From the NCBI GenBank assembly GCA_028276215.1, contig JAPYWT010000114.1, positions 1 to 7,320 on the forward strand: a stretch of DNA of 7,320 nt, given 5' to 3'. A program made the translations under genes and the position numbers. The DNA comes from Thermoflexus sp. (GTDB lineage: Bacteria > Chloroflexota > Anaerolineae > B4-G1 > DUEL01). Below the pieces are notes generated by a model. It saw only the letters and a program-made list of their open reading frames with translations, did no database searches and had not been told where the DNA came from. Of the stretch, positions 1 through 5,605 are shown piece after piece (positions within the stretch are counted from its first letter, which is position 1; the number at the start of each line of letters is the position of its first letter).

Positions 1-47
1 TGATCCAGGAAGTTCTCAATCTCTTGCGTATGGAAATCGTATCCTGA
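1..47 (+). CDS. 3' end of an upstream gene (partial, unidentified)
   Basis: One reading frame enters from the left edge and ends at TGA (45-47), giving a tail that reads IQEVLNLLRMEIVS. The alternating hydrophobic and charged residues resemble a C-terminal helix, which is the only support. The stop lies 48 bp before the start of the next gene on the same strand, and no terminator-like hairpin lies between them, so the two could be co-transcribed. Fourteen codons are too few to assign a family. Another frame is also open across this stretch, so this is a tentative call. Confidence 0.4.
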   Translation, partial: IQEVLNLLRMEIVS

Positions 48-85
48 AAAACTGGTTGCACGATGCGACATTTCCCCTCTGTTAC

Positions 86-91
86 AGGAGG
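86..91 (+). promoter_or_regulatory. Ribosome binding site that fixes the start at 96
   Basis: A perfect AGGAGG lies 4 nt before the ATG at 96. It falls downstream of the in-frame ATG at 63, which has no such motif before it. This argues for initiation at 96, so that the protein begins MFQPPRSTRERQ and the positively charged N-terminus directly precedes the membrane anchor. Confidence 0.8.
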
Positions 92-95
92 CTCT

Positions 96-1421
96 ATGTT
101 CCAACCGCCCCGTTCCACCCGAGAGCGCCAGCAACTGATCATCGGCGTCGGCCTGTGGCTGGTGGTCTTCCTGCTGGGGGTCTTCTGCCTCTGGTGGGGC
201 TTCTTCGCCCCCCAGCCAGAGACGTCCCGGCCCGCTGCCGCGACGGCCACTCCCACGATGACCGCTACCCCGGTCGGCGGCCTGGTGCCCCTGGCGACCG
301 CCACCCCGTCCTCGGGCACGGGTTCCCGGCCCACCGTCCCGCTGGAGCAGGAGGTCTTCGGCTACGGCATCGCGGCCCACGCCGTGGTGGGCGACCCGAA
401 CTTCACCATGGATGTGGTCAAATCGCTGGGGCTGGGCTGGGTCAAGCAACAGGTCCGCTGGGACCTCATTGAGCCCAGCCCGGGCCAGTACAACTGGGGG
501 ATGTACGATGGGGTGGTGGACGCTGCCAATCAGCGCGGCCTGCGGGTCATGCTCAGCGTCGTGCACGCGCCGGCCTGGAGCCATACCAGTTACGTGGACG
601 ACAACCCCGAGGGCGCCCCGCCGGATGACCTGACCCTCTTCGCCGACTTCCTGGGCCGCCTGGTGGACCGCTACCGGGGCCGCATCCACGCCATAGAGGT
701 CTGGAATGAGGAGAATCTGGATCGGGAGTGGGATACGGCGGAGGGAGTAAGCCCGGCCCGCTACGTGGAGATGCTCCGCATGGCCTATCAGGTCATCAAG
801 AGCCGTGACCCCAACATCATCGTCATCAGCGGCGCGCTCTCCCCGGTGGGCGCCACCGCCACCGACCCCAAGAACCCCAACCGAATCATCTATATGGACG
901 ACTTCCAGTACTATCAGGAGATGATCGCGAAGGGGTTCCTGAGTTATGCCGACTGTGTGGGCGTCCACCACAACGGCTACAACATCCCCCCGGACATCGC
1001 CTGGGACGACAAGACGTACCAGGACCCCACCGCGAAGTTTCGGGCTTTCTGGGATAACCCTCACCCTTCCTGGTCGTTCCGCAGCACCCTCTGGCGCTAT
1101 CACGACGCGATCTCCGGAATGAAGCCCCTCTGTGTGACGGAATTCGGCTGGGCATCCTCCGAGGGATACGGCCCACCCCCGCCTGGTTTTGAATTCGCTC
1201 TGGACAATACTCTGGAAGAGCAGGCGGAGTACATTGTGAAAGCCTACCAGTTGATGCGCCAGTGGGGGTTCGTCCGCCTGGCCTTCCTCTGGAATCTGGA
1301 CTACATTCAGAAGACAGGCCTGCCCCCGGAACAGGACCCATACGGCCCATACAGCATCACCGATTCTAAGGGGGTCCCTCGCCCGGCCTTCGGGGCCATC
1401 ATGAGCATGCCCAAACCGTAG
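96..1421 (+). CDS. Membrane-anchored clan GH-A glycoside hydrolase (GH39/GH5-like)
   Basis: The 441-residue protein has a short basic N-terminus (residues 1-12), one hydrophobic segment (about 13-38, ending in WWGFFAP), and a Pro/Thr/Ala-rich linker (about 40-85). A (beta/alpha)8-type catalytic domain fills the rest. The domain carries WVKQQVRWDLIEPSPGQYNW (115-134), typical of GH39/GH5-like barrels. The acid/base Glu is expected at E205 in WNEEN (203-207), and the nucleophile at E349 in VTEFGW (347-352). Clan GH-A enzymes retain configuration using these two Glu residues at the ends of strands 4 and 7. Orientation should place the barrel outside the membrane, where it would cut or remodel a polysaccharide; the substrate cannot be read from sequence. 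The usual Pro after the acid/base Glu is replaced by Glu. The start at 96 follows a perfect ribosome site; an upstream in-frame ATG at 63 is disfavoured. The stop TAG lies inside the first downstream repeat unit. It is a paralogue of the hydrolase at 4348-5550. Confidence 0.85.
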   Translation: MFQPPRSTRERQQLIIGVGLWLVVFLLGVFCLWWGFFAPQPETSRPAAATATPTMTATPVGGLVPLATATPSSGTGSRPTVPLEQEVFGYGIAAHAVVGDPNFTMDVVKSLGLGWVKQQVRWDLIEPSPGQYNWGMYDGVVDAANQRGLRVMLSVVHAPAWSHTSYVDDNPEGAPPDDLTLFADFLGRLVDRYRGRIHAIEVWNEENLDREWDTAEGVSPARYVEMLRMAYQVIKSRDPNIIVISGALSPVGATATDPKNPNRIIYMDDFQYYQEMIAKGFLSYADCVGVHHNGYNIPPDIAWDDKTYQDPTAKFRAFWDNPHPSWSFRSTLWRYHDAISGMKPLCVTEFGWASSEGYGPPPPGFEFALDNTLEEQAEYIVKAYQLMRQWGFVRLAFLWNLDYIQKTGLPPEQDPYGPYSITDSKGVPRPAFGAIMSMPKP

Positions 1422-1470
1422 CAGGAGCGCAGGCTGTCAGCCTGTACGCAGTCCTGGCGGCCTGCGCTAC
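1418..1470. repeat. Palindromic repeat unit 1 (degenerate, 6-nt insertion)
   Basis: This is the first of three related intergenic units. It begins GTAGCA and ends GCTAC, like units 2 and 3, but carries six extra bases (GGAGCG, 1424-1429) after the first eight-base block CCGTAGCA. It also has a T-C mismatch in its second inner hairpin (GCAGTCC against GGCCTGC). The TAG at 1419-1421, the stop codon of the hydrolase, lies within its GTAGC. It is the most diverged of the three copies. Confidence 0.75.
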
Positions 1471-1484
1471 ATTCTCCTAAATCC

Positions 1485-1531
1485 GTAGCACAGGCTGTTA
1501 GCCTGTATGCAGGCCTGGCGGCCTGTGCTAC
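1485..1531. repeat. Palindromic repeat unit 2 (47 bp, three-way junction)
   Basis: The unit has perfect 11-bp outer arms, GTAGCACAGGC and GCCTGTGCTAC. It can also fold as a three-way junction: an outer 5-bp stem GTAGC/GCTAC, hairpin A (ACAGGCT, loop GTT, AGCCTGT), two unpaired bases AT, and hairpin B (GCAGGCC, loop TGGC, GGCCTGT with one G-T wobble). These parts account for all 47 bases. A 14-nt AT-richer spacer separates it from unit 3. Confidence 0.85.
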
Positions 1532-1545
1532 ATTCTTCAAAATCC

Positions 1546-1592
1546 GTAGCACAGGCTGTTAGCCTGTATGCAGGCCTGGCGGCCTGCGCTAC
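1546..1592. repeat. Palindromic repeat unit 3 (47 bp, three-way junction)
   Basis: This unit is nearly identical to unit 2 and lies exactly 61 bp downstream of it. Hairpin B is fully paired here (GCAGGCC, TGGC, GGCCTGC), and hairpin A and the outer stem are also perfect. The spacers before units 2 and 3 are alike (attctcctaaatcc and attcttcaaaatcc), so the duplicated block is 61 bp, not only the palindrome. The unit ends 23 bp before the ATG at 1616, so it sits in the leader of the next gene. Confidence 0.85.
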
Positions 1593-1615
1593 ATTTACCC
1601 TGTGCGGCCTTTCAG

Positions 1616-2350
1616 ATGGACGCGGTTCTGGAACGGAAATATCGGGCTCTGGAGGAGTTCACCGCCCGTGTCCGGAGCCGTCCGGTCGGAGACCAGATCG
1701 CCCGGATGATTCTCTATGGCAGCGTCCTGCGCGGGGACGCCGGGCCGGAGAGCGATGTGGACCTTCTGGTCGTCGCGACCGGAGATGTGCGCGCGGCCTG
1801 GCGGGCACTGGGCGACATCGCCTTTGAGGTCATGCTGGAGCACGGAGAACTGATCTCGCCTATGGTCTACTGCCCGGACGAATACCGCCATCCCCACGCT
1901 TTTCTTCGGGAGGTTCAGGAGACGGGAAAGGAGGTATACCGCGTGGACGAAAACACGATGCGCCGCCAGGAGGCGTTGGACCTCCTCGCCCTGGCTCAGG
2001 GATACTTAGAAATGGCCCACGCATTGAGGGGTAAGCGAGAGTACATCCGGGGCGTCATTGACATGGCGTACAACGCGGCCGAGTTGAGCGCGAAGGGACT
2101 GCTCCTCCTCCGGGAAGGCGAGTGGCCGAAGACCCAAAGTGGCATCGTTCAGCAATTTAGCCGGGCCTTTATTGTGAATGAACCCATCGTGGAGCCCGGA
2201 GTTGGGCGGGCTTTCCGGCAGGCGCTGGACTGGCGCAATCGGGCCCGATATGACCCCCATGCGACCCTGACCGAAGCGGACGCGGAGGATGTGATCGGCG
2301 TTGCGGAAAAACTGGCGAATCTCCTGCAGCAGGAAGTGTATGGGCCGTAA
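1616..2350 (+). CDS. MNT-type nucleotidyltransferase fused to a HEPN domain
   Basis: The protein is 244 residues. The N-terminal part (about 25-110) is a minimal nucleotidyltransferase with GS at 35-36 and DVD at 47-49, matching GSX10DXD, the signature that binds Mg-NTP in pol-beta-fold enzymes such as MntA. The C-terminal part (about 115-240) is an all-helical HEPN-like domain with RARYDPH (R209 to H215, RX5H), close to the RX4-6H motif of HEPN RNases. In the HepT/MntA toxin-antitoxin systems these domains are separate proteins, and MntA modifies a Tyr in RX4HXY of HepT. Here both are on one chain, and the residue two after the His is Thr, so the known target Tyr is absent. The ATG at 1616 is preferred; an in-frame ATG at 1568 lies inside a repeat and would add 16 residues of repeat-encoded sequence. 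No clear Shine-Dalgarno precedes 1616. The function may be nucleotide transfer to RNA, protein or a small molecule; an RNase role is possible but unproven. The next gene follows after 36 bp. Confidence 0.8.
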   Translation: MDAVLERKYRALEEFTARVRSRPVGDQIARMILYGSVLRGDAGPESDVDLLVVATGDVRAAWRALGDIAFEVMLEHGELISPMVYCPDEYRHPHAFLREVQETGKEVYRVDENTMRRQEALDLLALAQGYLEMAHALRGKREYIRGVIDMAYNAAELSAKGLLLLREGEWPKTQSGIVQQFSRAFIVNEPIVEPGVGRAFRQALDWRNRARYDPHATLTEADAEDVIGVAEKLANLLQQEVYGP

Positions 2351-2386
2351 CCAGCACTTTGTTGTTATGGAGACCTTGAGGTTCGG

Positions 2387-4351
2387 ATGGGACTCTCCAA
2401 GATTACACAAGGCGGAAAGTGGCAGACCTTCTTGATCCCGCTATTGCTGATCCTGATCGGAGGCTGGGCATACAGGTTTTCTCATCAATTGCCTCTCTTC
2501 TTTGATGACATCCCTCACTTTGTATGGTTATATGGGCAGGATTTTATCCAAATCCTGGGTGGTCCCGAAGGGCTTAGTAGATATTATCGCCCACTTCCCT
2601 TCCTGATCTGGAAAATTCTGTGGTCCCTCCAGGGAACATTTCATCCGCCTACCCTGCATACTATCAACCTGGCTCTCCACCTCCTGAACGGGGTTTTGGT
2701 ATGGATCATTCTGTACCGCCATACTCCTTCGCGCGGTGGGCTTCTGAGCGCAGCCGGGGTGTTGTTCCTGCTTTACCCCTTCAGTTATCAGGCTGTCCCC
2801 TCGGTGAGCTCTCTGACTCATCCTCTGGTGACTTCTATGATTTTGGGCTCCCTTTGCTTGTACACCGTATGGGAGCGTCACCGATGGCGCGCGTTTCTGA
2901 TCAGTTCACTGGCGCTGGCTCTGCTGGCTCCCTTCGCCCATGAAACGGGCATCCTGCTCCCCCTGCTTCTGATCCTCTTTTTGGTCACCCGAGAGGAACC
3001 TCTTCAGTGGAAAACGGCACTGCGCAGCACCCGTTTTTACTGGCTCTGCGCGCTGGTCGGGCTGGGGGTATGGCTGATAGTGCCCAAAAACTTCGCCCCC
3101 TCTCAGGTCTGGAACCTGGAAGCCCGTTATCAGAACGGGGTCTACTTCCTTCAGGGATTGATGTACCCGGTTGCTCCTCTGGCCCGGAGCGTGCTGGCGG
3201 CGGGATGGGGATTGGATGACCTCCAATCCATTCTGCTGGTTTCGCTTCCGGTAGCGTTGATCTGGGGACTTCTGCTCTGGCGGGCAGGCGGCGGCCGTCT
3301 ATTGCTGCTGGCCGTGGGGTGGTTCGCTCTTACAGCGGCACCTGCCTGGATGATGTTGGGGTTTGAGTACGTCATTGACGGTCCACGATTGCTCTATCTC
3401 CCATCTGTGGGTGCAGCCCTCTTTTGGGCAATTCCTCTTGCTCTCCCCAGTTGGAATTCCCGGCGATTGAGCTTCTTGAAGGATGCACTGACAATTTTCC
3501 TGACCTTGCTAATCGGGTTGAGTGGAGGACTCTTTGTTCGTGAACGCGCCGCTATGTATGAACAATTGCGGCAGTTTGTTGCGGCATTTGTCCGCTCCGT
3601 TCGCTCTATCCCTACCGACCCGGTGCTCTGCGTCAACTGTCCCCTGTTCTTGGCCCCGATCCACCCCACCTTTGCCGTGGGGCATGAGGGCGTTCCCATC
3701 TGCTCCTCCGACCAACTGGACGATCTTTTCTGGGTCAACACGGGGCAAATGCGGAGAGTAGAGGGCCTGGTCTTCCCGGACCTGCAGCAGCACTGGAAAT
3801 ACCATTATGGCGGGGCTGGGCCAGTGAACACCAGTGATTCTATGCAAGCCATTTTGCGGGAATATGCTGGGGTCATCCTGACGAACTACGGGGGGGAAGA
3901 CCTGACCGTCTACCCGGTCGGGATGTTGGAAGCCCAAGGGATGCCGCCACAAACTCCCTTCCTGGCCGAGTTTGGTGGACGCATCCGCCTCCTCTCCGCG
4001 TCGGTGGACGTAGAGGGGACGACGATGGTCGTGACGTTACGATGGCAGTCTTTGGAACCCCTGGAGGAAGAGGCAACGGTTTTCCTGCATCTGGTTTCTG
4101 CTTCTGGAGAACTGGTCGCCCAGCGGGACGGCTACCCTCTGATGGGACTTTCCCGCCCAGCACTCTGGGTGCCCGGCGACATCTGGCGGGATATCCGATA
4201 CCTTTGGCGATCAGGGATTCCGGGGGACACGTATACTCTGAAAGTGGGCCTGTATCCGGTGAACGGTGGGCCTCGCCTGAAAGCGTTTGACCCCTTTGGG
4301 GCCCCCATTCCCGATGATGCCTTTCCCCTCGCTATCCTGGCACTCCCATGA
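2387..4351 (+). CDS. Multipass GT-C (TMTC/PMT-like) membrane glycosyltransferase with C-terminal beta-rich domain
   Basis: The 654-residue protein has many hydrophobic segments between residues 14 and about 382, consistent with roughly 9-11 membrane passes. Between the first two segments lie FFDDIPH (DD at 40-41), YYRPLPF (66-72) and HTINLALHLLN (91-101). This order of an acidic pair, YRPL and HxxNxxLH is typical of GT-C proteins of the TMTC/PMT type. These enzymes transfer sugars from polyprenyl-phosphate donors at the outer face of the membrane; the DD pair is the expected catalytic acidic site. GPRLLYLPSVG (332-342) matches the conserved late-loop RxLYLPSxG motif. After about residue 385 the chain is soluble, and 530-654 looks like a beta-sandwich (VTLRWQSLEP, VFLHLVSASGEL, YTLKVGLYP), with no TPR tail. 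A GAGG lies 5 nt before the ATG. Base composition is visibly less GC-rich than in the flanking hydrolases, especially in the first half. The stop overlaps the next start as ATGA. Donor and acceptor are unknown. Confidence 0.75.
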   Translation: MGLSKITQGGKWQTFLIPLLLILIGGWAYRFSHQLPLFFDDIPHFVWLYGQDFIQILGGPEGLSRYYRPLPFLIWKILWSLQGTFHPPTLHTINLALHLLNGVLVWIILYRHTPSRGGLLSAAGVLFLLYPFSYQAVPSVSSLTHPLVTSMILGSLCLYTVWERHRWRAFLISSLALALLAPFAHETGILLPLLLILFLVTREEPLQWKTALRSTRFYWLCALVGLGVWLIVPKNFAPSQVWNLEARYQNGVYFLQGLMYPVAPLARSVLAAGWGLDDLQSILLVSLPVALIWGLLLWRAGGGRLLLLAVGWFALTAAPAWMMLGFEYVIDGPRLLYLPSVGAALFWAIPLALPSWNSRRLSFLKDALTIFLTLLIGLSGGLFVRERAAMYEQLRQFVAAFVRSVRSIPTDPVLCVNCPLFLAPIHPTFAVGHEGVPICSSDQLDDLFWVNTGQMRRVEGLVFPDLQQHWKYHYGGAGPVNTSDSMQAILREYAGVILTNYGGEDLTVYPVGMLEAQGMPPQTPFLAEFGGRIRLLSASVDVEGTTMVVTLRWQSLEPLEEEATVFLHLVSASGELVAQRDGYPLMGLSRPALWVPGDIWRDIRYLWRSGIPGDTYTLKVGLYPVNGGPRLKAFDPFGAPIPDDAFPLAILALP

Positions 4352-5550
4352 CGGCTCTTCGGGGACCCATGCGCTCACTATATCCGATATTCCCATTTCC
4401 CAGCCTGCTGTTCGTCCTCGTTCTGATCCTTGCGGGTATCATTCTCCTTTACCGGCCACTTTCTCCCTCCCCCCTGGGCACTCCCACCCCAACTTCGCCC
4501 CCACCCCCCACCCCCACCTCCTGGCCGCGGGTCCGGCTGGGATCCCCGGAATACGGCATGGTGGCCTTCCTCTGGTGGCGGGAGGAGGTCGCCGACCGGG
4601 ACCTGAACCTGATCCGGGATGCCGGTTTCACCTGGGTCCGGCAGAACCTGCACTGGGTGGATGTGGAACTGTACAAAGGGGGCTTTGACTGGCGCTACAG
4701 CGACCGCATCGTCCGGCAGGTCCAGGAGCGGGGTCTCAACCTGCTCTTCCGATTGCACGGCCTGCCCCGTCCCGGTTGGGTCCCCCTGCCCGATGACCCG
4801 ACATTGCCGGTGCCGGTGGAGGACTTCGCCGACTTCTGCGGCGCGGTCGCGGCCCGCTATCGGGGACAGGTGCGTGCCTACCAGGTCTGGAATGAGCCCA
4901 ACCTGGCCCGGGAGTGGGAAGCCCGGGCGCCCAACCCCGAGGGATACGTCCGCCTGCTGCGGGCCTGCTACATCGCCATCAAAGAGGCCGACCCGGACGC
5001 GCTGGTCATCTCTGCCGGAATGGCCCCGACGGGCACCGGATTGCCCATCGCGATGCCCGATACAGATTACTTCACTGCGATGTACGAGGCTGGGGCCGCG
5101 CCCTATTTTGACCTCCTGGGCGTCCACGCCGCCGGATTCGCCGCTCCGCCGGAGGTCTCACCCGAGGAGGCGGCCACCAACCCGGCGTACGGCGGTCAGC
5201 GCTTCTTCTGCTTCCGCCACGTAGAGGACATCCGGGAGATCATGGTTCGCTACGGCGATGGGGAGAAACAGGTCGCGGTTACCGAGATGGGGTGGACCTC
5301 CGACCCCGTCCACCCCGAATACTCGTGGTTTGCGGTCACTGAGGAGCAGAAAGCGGACTACCTGGTACGGGCGTTCCGGTACGCGCGGGATCACTGGCAG
5401 CCGTGGATTGGCCCGATGTTCGTCCTGTCCATCGCCGACCACGACTGGACCCCCGACGAGGAGCAGTACTGGTGGGCCATCACGGAGCCCGGCTGGCCCT
5501 TGACAGTTGTCCGTCCGGCCTATGAAGCGTTGAAGGATATGGAGAAATAA
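4348..5550 (+). CDS. Membrane-anchored clan GH-A glycoside hydrolase, second paralogue
   Basis: The 400-residue protein has a hydrophobic anchor at about 14-36, a Pro/Thr/Ser linker (38-60, rich in PTPTS and PPPP), then a TIM-barrel domain. The acid/base is expected at E183 in WNEPN (181-185) and the nucleophile at E313 in VTEMGW (311-316), the standard GH-A pair. It is clearly paralogous to the 96-1421 gene: RYRGQVRAYQVWNEPNLARE parallels RYRGRIHAIEVWNEENLDRE, and ALVISAGMAPTG parallels IIVISGALSPVG. It keeps the canonical Pro that the other copy lacks. The start overlaps the GT-C stop (ATGA), suggesting translational coupling, since no Shine-Dalgarno precedes it. An alternative start at 4369 has GGGG 4 nt upstream and would leave the anchor intact. 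It likely acts outside the membrane on the same glycan as the GT-C protein; the substrate is unknown. A terminator follows directly. Confidence 0.85.
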   Translation: MTALRGPMRSLYPIFPFPSLLFVLVLILAGIILLYRPLSPSPLGTPTPTSPPPPTPTSWPRVRLGSPEYGMVAFLWWREEVADRDLNLIRDAGFTWVRQNLHWVDVELYKGGFDWRYSDRIVRQVQERGLNLLFRLHGLPRPGWVPLPDDPTLPVPVEDFADFCGAVAARYRGQVRAYQVWNEPNLAREWEARAPNPEGYVRLLRACYIAIKEADPDALVISAGMAPTGTGLPIAMPDTDYFTAMYEAGAAPYFDLLGVHAAGFAAPPEVSPEEAATNPAYGGQRFFCFRHVEDIREIMVRYGDGEKQVAVTEMGWTSDPVHPEYSWFAVTEEQKADYLVRAFRYARDHWQPWIGPMFVLSIADHDWTPDEEQYWWAITEPGWPLTVVRPAYEALKDMEK

Positions 5551-5586
5551 GAAAGATGGGGCAGCGTTCTGCTGCCCCGTCTTTTT
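5551..5586. terminator. Bidirectional intrinsic terminator between convergent genes
   Basis: A perfect 8-bp stem GGGGCAGC (5558-5565) / GCTGCCCC (5571-5578) with loop GTTCT is extended outward by a T-G wobble and A-T/G-C pairs to about 14 bp. It is followed by TTTTT (5582-5586) on the + strand. It starts 1 nt after the stop at 5550. Read from the other strand it offers CTTTC after the stem, a weaker tract, so it may also stop transcripts of the - strand gene ending at 5606. Confidence 0.9.
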
Positions 5587-5605
5587 CAGCCCGCCGCCCG
5601 CTACG

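Noticed and set aside
63..95. In-frame ATG at 63 as the start of the first hydrolase
   Set aside because: It has no ribosome site, and the perfect AGGAGG at 86-91 lies downstream of it, placed for the ATG at 96.
1418..1592. CRISPR array
   Set aside because: There are only three units, the 14-nt spacers are too short and nearly identical to each other, and no cas gene is present.
1485..1592. tRNA or tRNA-like gene suggested by the cloverleaf-like fold
   Set aside because: Each unit is only 47 bp with two arms and lacks a T-loop GTTCRA, an anticodon arm and CCA. It is a repeat, not a tRNA.
1568..1615. ATG at 1568 as the start of the MNT-HEPN gene
   Set aside because: These 16 codons would be largely repeat DNA (MQAWRP also appears from the preceding unit in another frame), so they are not conserved coding sequence. 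The domain begins naturally at 1616.
1616..2350. Classical two-gene HEPN/MNT toxin-antitoxin operon
   Set aside because: Both domains are in one uninterrupted reading frame and no second MNT or HEPN gene is nearby.
4378..5127. Long open frame (249 codons) on the - strand across the second hydrolase
   Set aside because: It lies wholly antisense to a protein with clear GH-A motifs. Long antisense frames are expected in GC-rich coding DNA, and its translation is low-complexity Gly/Pro/Asp-rich.
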